From positions 787,775-851,774 of the forward strand of contig CH003236.1 in NCBI GenBank assembly GCA_000149265.1: 64,000 nucleotides of DNA, given 5' to 3'. This DNA is from Ciona savignyi. Taxonomy: Eukaryota; Chordata; Ascidiacea; Phlebobranchia; Cionidae. Positions 1-12,552 of the stretch are shown piece by piece (the first letter of the stretch is position 1; the number at the start of each line of letters is the position of its first letter). The notes beneath the pieces were generated by a model. It was not told the origin of the DNA. It ran no database searches and saw only the letters and a list, made by a program, of their open reading frames with translations. Position numbers and translations under genes: made by a program.

Positions 1-260
1 GAGTCGAAAGGTTGAAGATTTACAACTGGTCGCTAGCTAGTCGGCTTTGTCCTTGTGTAAAATACTTCTGCTCACCAAAACTACGGATATTGCCCACATC
101 CAGCGAAAAAAAGTTAATTCCAAATTAACGGAAAGTGTGAATCATACACAACACACTGCATGTAGCTCTGGTTAACCGACGGTGGATGCGAGGTGATCTG
201 ACGTATGCTCGTGTGTTATTTACCCGCTGAAAACGGGGATAATCATGAATATCGTGTTCT
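1..260 (+). repeat. tRNA-derived SINE, family 1, 5'-truncated at window edge
   Basis: The segment shares an ordered series of blocks with the best copy at 33775-34073: CGCTAGCTAGTCGG, a variant of the TGTCCTTGGGCAAGG block, ACACAACACACTGCA, a GACGGTGG..GCGAGGTGATCTGACG block and GTGTGTTA followed by a GGGATAATCATGAAT tail. The tRNA-like head is cut off by the window start. No coding content seen. Confidence 0.75.
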
Positions 261-889
261 AGTACAACAGTATAAATATAACAATAATGTCGTCGGACAA
301 TGCGCGAATGCCATTGGATATGCGGTTTGTTGCAGGTGAGGGAAATCCTCATGGATAGTTTAGCTCCTAATTACAATCGGGTATTTGGTCATGTCAAAAT
401 TATCTGTATATATGAACCCAGTTTTTAATTTTAATGTCTTAAATACGACAGAAACATTTTTTTTTAATTTCGTATAATTCACTAAAACTACTCTGTTTAT
501 GCATTTTCCGGTAAACGACCTCACTATACTACCATATTCGGTCTTAACTGCGGATAATCAACATTACTTCAGATGCTGTTGTTTTATTTAAATAGACCAC
601 ACTGAGACATTCCCGAGATTTGTCGTAGACGCGACGTATGTTGTGAGTAAACAATTTCCATTTCATACCTTCATTTTGCATAAAACATGCAGAAGATAGC
701 GGTTACAATACCCACGTTTATTGGAACAGTGGAGCACACAATGTCAATTTTTTTTATTTTTCTGAGTATATTTGCAAAATCTGAGTATATTTGCATAACA
801 GGATACATTTTAATTCATGCAGTATTTTCTGATTATAGTAACATATTACTCTTGTATTTTAATGCATGCTTATGTATGTATAATATTAG

Positions 890-3800
890 TTATCCGCTCA
901 ATGCCCTTCCGCCGTCAATTTTGATCAATTCTCCAGTAATCATTGCAGCTTTATCGGATGCCAGGAACGTAATCATATCTGCTACTTCGGACTTAGTTGG
1001 TAGTCGGTTCTCAAGTTCACTAATTTGCGCTTGAAACAGCTGTTCTCTTGCGGCGTCGTCCAACGATTCATCAAAAGCTTGGGTTCGTATTACACCAGGG
1101 CTGTGGAATTATTTGGTTTGGTTAATTGCTTTGACATTTTAGGTTAATTAGGAATCTAAATTCGATCTGAGCGTGTCTAAATTCTATCTGAGCGTGTATA
1201 ACAGTGGAAATCTAACTGTTTCGTGCTATTAAGGTTTTGGGTTTTGCGTCACATTTTAATAAATTTATATCAGTTGCAATAACCAAGAATAAAAAATGGT
1301 AATGAACGAGCATCGCCATGGCTTGGTTTATTAATGGGTTCTACTAACCTGAGGGAACGTCTTAATCATATAAATCACAATGCAATAGCTGCGCGGTAAC
1401 TCGACAGTAGGCGCGAGGTATGCTGACAGTTACCCGTATGAGTACACTTATTTACGAATTTCACGAAGTAATCTATCCTATCTACCTTTGACTGATTTAC
1501 CAGGAGTACTCACAGTATAGTCGATGTAGCGTTTTGACAATCTAGATATACGACACACAATTACAGTGTACAGAGCTTACCATATTCCATTGCAGCGAAT
1601 CCCATCCTTTGCCAGCGCTGAAATGTATATTAAATAATAAACAACTTTAATTTGTTATAATAATAAAGTTTACCGTATGTTAGAACCACATCCACAACGT
1701 ATAAAAATCAAATATCTGTCGTTATGTGTGTGAACACAACCCAAGGGATATTACGTTCGTAACGTGCTTTGCACAACGTGGGCGTGTGGCCATGATGGAA
1801 GTTCTGACATGCATTGATTTTTCACCGAGATGTACTAAATTTACCGGTAGTCATATGGCATTCCGGAACTGCGTTTTCCAATTAATTCTCAAACACCTAA
1901 CCCCAATATCAATTTCCAAATTCCATACCCCACGTTGCCTGTACCATACGTCCGTATTTAATGTTTATAGACTTAAAACCTGACTTGGTATGGAAAATTG
2001 TGTGGTAGAAGTAACCGTTCGTTCTGTTTGCACAGCGTACGAAAAGTCATAGGTGCCATGTATATAACAAGACTTTTAGTTCTATATATTCTTCTTACAT
2101 ACATATAGAACCTGCACTGCAATACTCAAAGAAACGTTGTTTTATATTCAGTGATGGTTAGATTCCATGATTTTGAATTAGAAGATTGGCATTTTTTAAA
2201 TTGGTAAACAAAGGTTTGAAATACCTGCTGCTGTGTTTTTCACGAAGTAAACGTTAGATGCCTTGCTCATTCTGTATATCAGCCCTTGTGGCTGGTTATA
2301 TAAGTCGTGTGCAGCACTACACATGTTGATGATGTTTCCTACTTTAACGAAAAGAACATTGCGGTAAAATCTTACAATAAAGCTAAAAACATGTAGAAGT
2401 ATCTTATAACATAACATTAATATTAGTGCTAAAATAAACCAATATGTACACAACATTCCGAGTGATATTGTGTACAATACATACCAGTCACTTTTCTGTA
2501 TAAAACATAGAAAGTATTTTTGTAACCACATTATAACATATTAGCAATGTGGCTGACACTAATACCATCAGAATAAAAATAAAGAAATAAAAAAATTAAG
2601 AAACATGTGTCGATGTGTCTAACCCTTGCCTTTGGTTTTGATTAAATGTGGTTTTGCAATCTTGGTAAGGTAGATCGGTGCCTTCACATTGATGCTAAAT
2701 ACCTTGTCGAAATCCTCGCTTGTGTACTGCAGAATAATTTCATATTAAGGTTAAGTAAACATTACTATAGAATAGGGTAAACATTGATGCGTCTTGGTAC
2801 AAATAAGACATTTGCAATACTAAAAACTGGAAAGAACGTTGCAGTTTGGTGTGATTCTCGGGGCTATTAAAATGCTGAAAAACAATATCTCGTAATAAGT
2901 TTGCAACTGATTTAATGTAAGATGCTGGGGGACGGATGACAGTACCTAACAAAACGACAACAACAAAAAAGAAAATTCGTTCGTATCTTAAGTTTTGCAT
3001 AAAAAAAATTATCACGTGGTAAATGATGTCACTTAATTTTATATTGGGCGTAGGCAAGTCTTTTACAAACAGAAACGTAAAAGATTAAAGTAAAGTGTCC
3101 CATTCATAGAACACTGCCTAGAATACCAACGATCGATTGAAACTGTAAGTTGCGCAATAGTAAAGTATTTATTCATTAAAGCTATAACACAAAGGCTACA
3201 TGGGGGAATTCGACATGTTGCATGAATAGTCACTAACATATGCGTTTTTATAGTTTATCTATGGATAATTTTCTTTTTTTTAATGTCTATTGTTGACGAA
3301 GTAAGATTACATGAAACTTGAACAGAATCAAAGTATATAATTTAATGATATGATCCTTGTTACAGACTTCACAAATAAGCTTAGAGCAGTTTTAAGAAAC
3401 CAGTTGTCAGCAAAATTATAAAAAAGATAAAAATGGCGCACCTGATCTATTCCTGCAAAGGTTATGATACCAGCATTATTAACCAACACGTCAAGTTGTC
3501 CAAATGTCTCAATCGTTTTATTCATTAGCGAATCCATATCTTCCTGAATCGTCAGATCGGCCAATACCTCCAGAACCTGTTTAGTTGTTGCAACAATGTT
3601 TACTCCATTAAAGTTATGCGTAAACGAAGAATAAACTAAAATTGTTTCATTGCTATTGATCACCTGCGGTGAACCATTTTCTTTGCAAGCTTTGGCAACT
3701 TCGGACAATTCTTCGTGATGAGCTGGAAGTCCAGTGATGCACAATGATGCTCCTTGCTTTGCAAATCCCTTTGCTGTCTCGGCTCCAATGCCCCTGGAAC

Positions 3801-3950
3801 TACCTGTGCGGAAACTTTGCTTAACCAACTTTGTATCAATGTTTTAGCTACTTAGACAAGTTGTTAAATTTTTTAAGTAAGTATCAACACAATGCGATTA
3901 AGATCAACAAAATTACCAGTAATCAGAATCACACGCTTTGACGCTTCCAT
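890..3950 (-). CDS. Classical short-chain dehydrogenase/reductase, FabG-like (SDR-1), 7 exons
   Basis: Exons in transcript order: 3950-3917, 3803-3664, 3576-3442, 2726-2630, 2338-2225, 1617-1581, 1100-890. Their sum is 768 nt, giving 255 residues plus TAA, the usual length of a single-domain classical SDR. Visible motifs: cofactor loop TGSSRGIG at residues 11-18, NNAG at 91-94, and the active-site tetrad N116, S143, Y157, K161 (Y-R-M-S-K). The C-terminus has PGVIRT and a GELIKIDGG ending typical of FabG-like SDRs. By family knowledge it is an NAD(P)H-dependent oxidoreductase, probably cytosolic; substrate unknown. There is no signal peptide. The start is the only Met in frame before the Rossmann strand. 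The fourth intron has a GC donor (GCAAGG). Exon sizes match SDR-2 exactly, so the two are paralogues. Confidence 0.88.
1318..1445 (+). repeat. SINE family 1 fragment inside an SDR-1 intron
   Basis: Contains the 3' half of the family-1 consensus: TTAATGGGTTCTACTAACCTG, ATAAATCACAATGCAATAGCT, a CTCGACAGTAGGCGCGAGG block and a decayed CCCGTATGAG tail. It lies in the last intron of SDR-1, in opposite orientation to the gene. Confidence 0.65.
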
Positions 3951-4345
3951 TTCAAATTTCTTCTCTGGATTGATTTCGTGGTTAAAACGTATATATGTTT
4001 CCCTCTTGCCTTTATGTATATCTTTGTCGACAGTTTCTTTAATGCTGTAAGAGAGTGTAAAGGTATGTGTACAATAACTGTTTTATATGCTCTCGTCGCT
4101 TTCTTCCCCCCGTCACAAAGTGTGTATGTGCGTATGTGGTGCGTTGCAAACTGTACTGATACGCACCATCCGGTTTTGATGACATCACGTTAACCTCGGT
4201 TTGCCGAAAAATTGCAACGTGTGTAAATATGATCAAGCGTTTCCTTCATTTTTTGTATTAACCCAATAATTTTCTAGGTAAGGCTATGTATGCTAAGTGT
4301 CTGCCCCTATGATACGGCCGACGAGCAACTAGTTTAAGCCTGATT

Positions 4346-5060
4346 TACCCATAATGTTTTGTCTACAAAAGTACGTTTATATGTTTTGAACACAATAATA
4401 CTCGGTATGTTGTGTACATACTAGTTACGTTTAGGGATAATATCGATGTTATTTTATAGGATAAATTAATACGTCGATGTTACCACAAAATCCGCTATAG
4501 GATGGGATAGGATAGGATATTCATCTTTATCCCCGTGAATGGGAAAACCAAGGGGGTTAACACACGGGCAATCGTCAGAACACCTCGCGCCCACCGTCGG
4601 AAAATGCGGATCGGTCGGGGATTTTCCACTCCATACATTTTATTCTTGTTCTGCAATGAAGTAAAAACGACATTTGTTAATTTTTATTGGTTTTAAGAAT
4701 CTCTAATAATCCCTTTTCTTCATATTTATGAAAAAATGAAGATAACGAACACGTTTCGTTTTTTTTTAAACCTTGACCACCGATTTTCTCAAGGTTTACT
4801 TCTATTTTTTGTCTTTATTATTCTGCTGCATTGTCCAGAAAGTATATCCTGTATCGTTATGTTGTGTACACAATAGAACTCGTTATATGTTTTATATACA
4901 CAAAATTACCCATAATGTTTTGTTTACAAAAGTATACGTATTTATGTTTTGGACACAATAATACTAGGTATGTTGTGTACATATTAGTTGTGTTTAGCGC
5001 CATTATGTATGTTATTTTATAGGATAGATTGACACATCGATGTACCACAAAATCCGCTAT
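4346..5060 (+). repeat. Direct duplication of about 155 bp (4346-4500 and 4906-5060)
   Basis: Both copies run ACCCATAATGTTTTGT, CTACAAAAGTA/TTACAAAAGTA, ACACAATAATACT, GGTATGTTGTGTACATA, TTATTTTATAGGATA, then TACCACAAAATCCGCTAT. A partial third copy lies near 4845-4890 (GTTGTGTACACAATA). The second copy leads straight into the dead SDR exon at 5074, which suggests the unit is duplicated SDR intron sequence. Confidence 0.7.
4506..4615 (-). repeat. SINE family 1 fragment (3' end), minus orientation
   Basis: Forward strand reads GATAGGATATTCAT, CCCCGTGAATGGGAAAACCA, AGGGGGTTAACACACGGGCA and CGCGCCCACCGTCGG. These are the reverse complement of the family-1 3' end and its ATCCTATCC-like tail. Confidence 0.75.
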
Positions 5061-5073
5061 TCCGTCAATGTAG

Positions 5074-5183
5074 GAAACATTTTCGAAACATATACTTCTG
5101 TACATGACTTATATAGCAATTCACAAGCCCTGATATACAGCATGAGCAAGGCATCTATCATTTAAAGTAAGAAAACATAGCAG
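5074..5183 (+). pseudogene. Relic of SDR exon 5 (catalytic exon), opposite strand to SDR-1
   Basis: An acceptor-like ATGTAG is followed by GAAACAT and a decayed version of the SDR-1/SDR-2 fifth exon. The blocks GACTTATATAGCAA, CTGATATACAGCATGAG and CAAGGCATCT are nearly identical to SDR-2. The frame ends at ATCATTTAA just after the Y-S-M-S-K segment, and the exon is 4 nt shorter than the 114 nt of the live genes. Neither neighbouring exon is visible. It is closer to SDR-2 than SDR-1 in the YSNxxALIYSMSK segment, so it probably arose from an SDR-2-like copy. Confidence 0.8.
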
Positions 5184-5199
5184 TCCGTAAGTAATTGTT

Positions 5200-7660
5200 T
5201 TCGTCCGTTTTTTCTTATTTTTTCGCAAACGCTTTATATATAGGCATGCAATGATGCCACGACGAAATCTAGACCAGATGTGGTATTGTCGCATCGGTTT
5301 GAAACATTAAGAACTATTAATAACATAATTTAGATATACAAAAATTAAAAGGATTATTTTTCACTTGTTTTAACTTAAATATTTCTAAAACCCCATAAAA
5401 CTATGCAACGGTGCAGGTCTGCTTCTGCTATCGAAATCGTCTGAGTTGCCAGTTTCTAACTACATGTGGAGTCGGTTTCTGTTTTTCTATTACGTTATAT
5501 ATTTTGTTTGCTAGAGAATAAGGTTAACAAAAAAATAAATGGTTTACTATGCAGAACGGCACCTTTTTAGTGCTGTTCAGCGCAAAAGTTTTTTTTCTAA
5601 GAGCCCCATTTTTATTTATTCCATTTCAGTCATGTGATCCGTTTAATAAATTACCAGAGATTACACGCCAACCAAACTTTTATTGTAGTAGTGTAACATT
5701 ATTTGTACATAATTTTAGCATTTTTAAAGACAAAATATGATTTTGCTCAAACTGCTTGCTGCAAGGAAGCTTTTGGAACATTTATAATGAAACCGATTAT
5801 GTGGTATAAGGTTTGCTATTTAGTCGTGTGCCATATACGAAGATTACTGTCAAGATTTCCTGCACACCTGTCAACATGTATTAAACCTCACCTGGAGATC
5901 GTTATTCTTTTTTATGTGGAGTTGGTTACTAGTTCCCTTTTCCATTACGGAGTTCTTCATAGCAATCCCCCGGGACTCAATAAAAAGCCTTGGCCTCACC
6001 GATATATGGATACCAGCATCCTCCACCACTATAGGCTTACTTTTTTTAGGTTCAAATAATCTCTCACAGTGCTTTGGAGATGTTTAGAAAAATCTATATG
6101 TGACGATACAAATACAAGTCGAATAGTAAAAGTTTAGTAAAAGACGTGCAAGTATAAAATTTATTTGAACTACATTTTTTCACTATATTTTTTCACCCGG
6201 ATATCTCTAGTTCCGTTAGCCATATTCTATTGATCTATAAATATTACTGGACATTCTATATTAGCTAAAGTTACTGATAGGAATTGGGCATACCCATCTT
6301 TTTTGTTTGGATTCTCTATCATTTTTTAGGGATTTCTGGGGTAAACTGGGTTGTTGTAATTCCATTTATGTTTTTTTGTATCCATGTTTATTTTTTTTAA
6401 AATTTTCACTATAGCGAGAATATCCCTTTGTTTTTAAATTAAAGTTTAAGAAAAAAAATCGAATTGCCAGCTAGAATTACCGAATATTTTTACCTGATTA
6501 AATAATACGTTTTTTTGCCAATAACCTGGAGACTGGGCATGCCTGTCACCATGCAGAAACAAAAGTTAATTATAATGGGTTTCCTTTTAAATCAAAAGGA
6601 ACCTGGAACTATTTTAAATCAAAAGGAACCTGGGAAATTTCACAGCTAAACTAGAACACCGGCGCATACCACAACACATGCGAATCGTACAAAAATTGGG
6701 CAATAACCACTATTGCTACATAGCAAAATAATCATTTAAACATTACGACTAAGGTACCAATTGACGCATCATTCTTTTCGGTCTAAATACACGTTACAAA
6801 ATATAAGCGTTAAATAAACGGAACAACTATACACCTGAACACCTAGAATAGATTGGATATCCCCCAGAGATACAATGAATACAGAGCACGTCACCAGGCA
6901 CACCACCAATACTGGGCACTCTGCAGACATACGACGCTTACATGAAGACTCCTTGGACATTCGTGCAGTTTCTACAGAAACATTGCACAAGAAACTAGCT
7001 AGCAGGCCCCATAGTTTGTTACAGCCAACCCTACGCCGGTCCTATTGCTTACAAGAGGATGGTGTAGCTAATATTCAGCTCCTTTTTCTAAACACTACTA
7101 CAGGCAAAATCATCACCATCTCGCAATATTACCTAGCTTCTTAATGCCACTAGCCTGTCATTACAGTGCTACTTGGTGAACATTAAATATGTCACTGACA
7201 CTGTACATACATTTTTGTCAACCCATGAATATTAGGTCTAACCAGAATTACTACAATAAAAAATATTTTGTAATTATTGTTCTTTGCGTAATCCAAAGCC
7301 TATAATTGTTTTCTGGCAACAGCAAACTGCCACTATTTGTTGCAAACTGCTACCCTGCCTACACAATCGCTAGATAATAAACTTTAAACTGTGCGTTTTC
7401 CTAACTGTACAGACAAGTTATATTGCAAAACCCACTTTGTTGCGCGTAACACCTTTACTTGCAAACAACAATAAGATCTATGAACGCTGCTCTGAAATGA
7501 TTGAGCGCGCATTTCCAGCCAATACCGCATGCGCATACAACTGGTATAAGCGGTGAAATATTGACGGGTGCAATAAATAATATGATTTAAACGTGTAATA
7601 CAAAACAGAGGCATAACATGTATATACGTTGAAATAAGTTACAATCCGTTAAAAACGCAA
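5200..7660. other. Intergenic DNA, no supported gene
   Basis: AT-rich sequence with poly-T runs. Open frames of 60-118 codons here lack splice-flanked structure or recognisable domains. The only local structure noted is a 23-bp tandem duplication at 6588-6633 (TTTTAAATCAAAAGGAACCT twice). No RING exon for the neighbouring IAP-2 gene was found in this stretch. Confidence 0.6.
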
Positions 7661-7666
7661 TACATT

Positions 7667-10458
7667 TTAAGTAAGTTCGCCATCAAATTCATGTTCGACT
7701 TGGATATTATTCTCTACTTCCTGACAACCAATGACGAGTTCCAGGAGAGAATCAGGTGCTGTTCCTCTTTCTTGCCAACTTCGTTCAACCACGTATCGCA
7801 CCAGGTGTTCGGCGAAGCCAAACTTGACCGCGGTTTCCACCAACTCATTTTCCCGAGCGTCTGCAAGATTAGTAGAGAGAACGTGAGAAGTAGCTTTTAC
7901 TGAAAGAGGAAATTTAGTAGTCGTCATCACACCTGCACTGTCCAATTTCGTTGTGTCCGCCGTACGGTTACCGACGTTCCGACAGTGTATTATTTAGAAT
8001 AGTTTAAATTGTTTCAAGCTTCAATTCAAGTATACAACCGAGTACACAAGGGGTAGTTTTGATCAATCTTTCACCCATAGCCGACTTACTTACCGAAGTC
8101 AACCGAACGATTCCTCACATCAAATGAGACCGCGCCCATTGCTGGTTGTTCGACTTGTTTAGCCGATGGAGGCAAGACACGATAAATCGCAGTTTGCACC
8201 AGACTTTGTATTTCCGGTCGCATTAATTCCGGGAATTGGTTCGAGACTTTTTGTACAAATTCTGGTCCCTTTTGATGACGAACAAAATCGCAACTGCAAT
8301 GGACAGAACTACATTAAATACTAAATAGGCTACATGTGTTTTTAAGCATGGTTACCTGATTACCTAATTATACTCGTGTATATATTGTTTGTAATCAGAA
8401 AATAATGGGTAAATAACCACACGTACCCTCCACGTTCGGAATTATATATCTCACATTCGTGAACATAATATATACTGCAGATTAGATAACAATCTTAAGG
8501 TTTTAAAATTTTTTGTCTAAACGTTCATATATAAAATATTTTGGTCGGCAACTTCACCATTCGAAATTTAGGGGGATGAGTCAAACCAGTCCACGTCTGT
8601 TAAATTTATTTTGTTTATTTTGTTTTAAAATATTGGCTTTGAATGCCCGAAATTGTACCTGTGATAATTATACAAACGTTATTTTTAACTCTTTCACTCC
8701 CGGCCAAATGCATTAATTTAAACATGCTGTCCCGCAGTGTTTTTCACAATTTTTGGTAATTTTCAAATTAGCACAGTTTTTCTCATATATATGCTATGAT
8801 TTAATATTTAGTATGGTTGGAAAGATAATTTATCCCTCTTTTAAACAAACCGCACACCTAGAATCTACCTCCAATAAAGAATATATTATGTAAACTTTAG
8901 TGAACACCACTTTTTATGTAAAGAAAATTCTGCTCGACTTTGAAAATTTTGAGGTGCACTGACAAACGAAATACTCACTAATTATTGGTATGCCCAAATG
9001 ATATGAAAATTGGAATGTAGATTGTCTAATAGTTTTTGTACTCAGGAAAATTTGAACTGTATTTGTATCTTCAGTAGTTTTTTTACTATTCCTAATTGAA
9101 ATTTTCCTTTATTCTAACTATATTATGAAAAATTGAACCAAAACGCATTGAAGTTTTTAGTTTTGTAGAACTAAAATAGTAAAGGGTATAAATAAGAACA
9201 GTGAAGGAAGTGTAAAAAGGGCATACAAAAGCAAACAAACACAAATACTATATCCAATATTCTTCAAAGCAGGGCACACCGAACTGGCTAGTCTCGCCGC
9301 CTTTTTCTTTATCGTGCGCTCAGCAGGCCCAGCTGGATTCATGCTTTGGTGAACACGAAGCATAAACGCCTGCTGCGAAAGCGTCACCAACGCTCTCCTT
9401 TTTTTCTCAACGGCACGAAATTTACAGAGAATGTAAAGAAAGACTTGCTTGACAAAAAGAGCTTCTCCGCAAGTTAACGCGACTCCTATTGGCTGAGTTA
9501 GTCACTTGTAAATTCGTGTAAAATCGATAGAAATAAGAGGCGAAGCCTTGAAAAAGAAAGGCTATCACTCCTCGCATTTTTAATATTTCTCCACGAAAAT
9601 TACAGAGAATAAAATATAGGGTTTCCTTGATCGAATGAGCCATAGCTGAGGTCTCTACCATTACGCATTGCGGAGAAATCGTTTTTTTAGATTTGCATCC
9701 ATTTATGTACAGGCGGGATACCATGTTTTCTCACCAACTCGCCATATATGGCGAGTTGGGACGGAAAGAGTTAAGCTTCTACTTAAAATAATTGTTCTTA
9801 CTTTGGAAACCACTTTGCGTGTTCGAACCAGGGATTATCATGGTATTCCCAATTTTGAAGTCCACCGTTGCAATAAAAACATCTCGCTCTGCCCCGACCC
9901 CCAAGGTAGAAAAATCCTGCTTGTGCCAACTGTACTGATGTTGCTTTAGTAGTCCCATGTGGCCAATTGATAAATGTTCGAATTCTATCCGAGAAATGAG
10001 CCATGTTCGGCGAAACGGGATACGGACAGACAGGTTCGGATTCTGCACCGCTCCTGGAAATAAAGCACATACGAGTAAATATTACTGGGTGAAAACCAGA
10101 CGCTAATTGGTATTTTAGTATTTTTTTAATTTAAACATAACACAAATGAATTTAAGTCATCTTCCAAGGCTCGACATTATAAATCGATTATGTGCACAAG
10201 GCAGTATAATAAAGTTTATGTAAAATGAAACAAAAACAAGATAAAATGTTAGTTTAAGGCAACGTCTTACAAATGACCAACAACGCAAATGACTATAGTA
10301 AGCTATTGGATTCGAATCGACAACCTTTTATCTTAAGATAAAAGCGCAAGAATCCTGCAATATTGGCTTCCTGGCGGAAAAATACTTAAAAAAATAGTAG
10401 AAATACTTTACATTTGCACAGCATCTCGATGGTCCAATCTTCCAATATTGTCATCCAT
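7667..10458 (-). CDS. BIR-UBA inhibitor-of-apoptosis-like protein without RING (IAP-2), 4 exons
   Basis: Exons: 10458-10412 (start), 10053-9802, 8293-8094, 7932-7667 (stop). They total 765 nt, giving 254 residues, and all codon phases agree. One complete BIR lies at about residues 36-104, with zinc ligands C74, C77, H94 and C101 at canonical spacing (C-x2-C-x16-H-x6-C) and the diagnostic segments [19 protein letters not shown] and DNPWFEHAKWFP. A UBA-like helix bundle follows at about 196-240 (ELVETAVKFGF ... LLELV). Family role: BIRs bind IBM-bearing proteins such as caspases or their antagonists; UBA domains bind ubiquitin. XIAP and cIAPs carry a C-terminal RING, but here the frame ends in TAA right after the UBA. 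The first-exon ATG has no upstream in-frame alternative with splice support. A further alternative 3' exon cannot be excluded. Confidence 0.82.
9730..9760. repeat. Short palindrome near IAP-2 exon 2
   Basis: CTCGCCATATATGGCGAG is a perfect 18-bp inverted repeat in the intron downstream of the BIR exon. No function is assignable. Confidence 0.5.
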
Positions 10459-10869
10459 ATTTAAAGACGTGCTTCGTATTTTATCTATATTGTCTCGAAA
10501 AAAAATCAACACTTTATAGATTTTTGCCGACTTTAGTCCGTCGCAGGGTCTGTACGTGTAAGCAGTTCTATGAAGTAAATAGATTGACGTGGTCGGTTTT
10601 TATAGCAACCTGCGAGTTTAGTTAATTATTAAACCTTGTTAAGTTTACTTTTTCTGTTACTGGAAACCGTAAGAATATGATGATATCATACTTCACGTGG
10701 CATAAATAAAAAACGCAAATTTAAAAACAAATTCTATAAATTCAGGAAAAAATAAGTATCATTAAAAACAAAACATTGTTAATCAACAAAATTGATAGAT
10801 TTACAGCATATATATAACACACAATGTGATTCGCTACATTTCTGTCTGCCAACCGATTTGCTAACCGAT

Positions 10870-11230
10870 TTTTTCGCCATGTTTTAGCCAAAGTTTAGAA
10901 ATCGTTATAATCACGCCTTTTAGCCGAAAGATTGCAAATTCGAAACCAGTACCCAGCTAGAGGGCTGTGTTCTTGAATAAGAAGGTATTTAGCATGCTTT
11001 GTAGGCCCTATAAACCCAGGAAATGATAGATTTTTCCAAAATTAAACGAAATTCTCAATTATACACAACACAATGCAATAGTTTCGGTAACATGACGATG
11101 TTCGCGACGTAATTTGACAACTAGCCGGATAAGAATGGTCCCTCGCGTATTCGCGGGGCAAACGGGAAATTGCCCGTATGTTTTGGCCCCTTTTTTAATC
11201 ACTGTAATAAAATGATTAACCTATTCTATT
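10870..11230 (+). repeat. Old SINE family 1 copy
   Basis: Degenerate but ordered blocks: TTTTAGCCGAAAGATTGC, TTCGAAACCAGTACCCAGCT, GGGCTGTGTTCTTGAATAAG, ACACAACACAATGCAATAG, CGGTAACATGACGATG. An unrelated middle segment suggests internal deletion or insertion. Confidence 0.55.
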
Positions 11231-12530
11231 CTCTACATACCCAGCAAAGAATATGACTGACTGTACCCATCACATTAACAAGGGACATTGCGCAAAGCCA
11301 CCTGTCAACTTATTCGATTAGAGAAAAGTCTGTAAACTTTGGAGGCAGATTGAGGAAATGGTGATGTCATCGTCTCTTGAATCACATCAAGTTGTTGGGG
11401 ATAACCAACATAGGGTTTTGCAATGTAATTGTACAGCTGTTATTGCCATTTTATAGTCCTAGAGAGCAGCAATCAAATTGTTACATTGAAGCCCTATACG
11501 TCAGGCGCGCCGAACGTACGAAAAGCCAGCGTACGTGAGGGAGAAAATAAATTTTGCGCCCGGCGCGCAAAAAAATAGATGCGCTTACGGCAAGGAGAAA
11601 CGCACTACGAGTATTAGGTAGGTGCTCTTGTGTTATGAGTTCCTTAGACGGCTATATAGAATATAATATATTATAGTCGCCAGTGGTTGTTGTACGCCTC
11701 TATATTAAGCTTGTGCAAATGTTTATAGCCCATCCAATCCTATAAAAATTCCTTAGCTTCCGGTTCGGTTATAATCGTCCGGTTTGCAGCCAAAGGACCG
11801 AGTTATAAAATAATTCAATCGTCCAGACGTAAACCATTCGACTTTCGTTAGTCGCGTGGAATAATTGGTGAAACAAATGTCATATTTCAAATGTGTATGT
11901 GCGCTCCTGGGAAATCTAATGATCCCGACAGGCGTACCTAAAAAGTAGTTTTAAATCATTTTAGTTAGGGCAGGAATAGATTCAACAGGGTATCACGTTA
12001 CGTAGTGGGATCTAATCATTCTGTAAAACTAAATCATGAAAACAACAATAAATCACATTTTTATTTCTGAAAATTTTAATTGTGTGAAATGCGTAAAATA
12101 AGTTTTAACGCAATTTTCGCTTTATGTTTTTAATTGATAACAGACTGTTTATATTAAAAAACATAAGTGTTCTCTCTCTTATCATCATCGTGAGCTTCGA
12201 GCGTTCGCACGAGTCATCAAACAGATACACGCGTCAACTCATTTCGGTCAGGTGCAAGTTGGACTGAGTCCAAGCAATCCTCCTTAAGTACATGCTAAGC
12301 ATTCTTAAGACTGCTTAATAAATAAAGTTAAAAAAACGGATTAGCTTTCGTAACTGTTATTAATACACTTGCTATTGAATATAAAGCTTATGCTTTGAAT
12401 ATATCTAACGACCTTATATCACAGCAAAGGTGCGACCAAATATATACGCAATAATCTATATAATTAATATGTATATATATATATTATACGTTATACCACG
12501 AACCGTATAAAAATGTAATTTTTTTATGTT

Positions 12531-12552
12531 TTAAGCTTTAGCTAAAGCTTAA
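12531..12552. repeat. 22-bp perfect palindrome
   Basis: The sequence starts TTAAGCTTTAG and continues CTAAAGCTTAA, a perfect inverted repeat with no loop, in non-coding DNA. It could form a small cruciform or be a dyad binding site; nothing nearby decides this. Confidence 0.6.

Noticed and set aside
687-1034. 115-codon plus-strand frame
   Set aside because: Antisense shadow of the last SDR-1 exon; the minus-strand reading has an SDR C-terminus and splice signals.
5703-6059. 118-codon plus-strand frame
   Set aside because: Composition is that of AT-rich intergenic DNA; there is no domain, no splice context and no good ATG.
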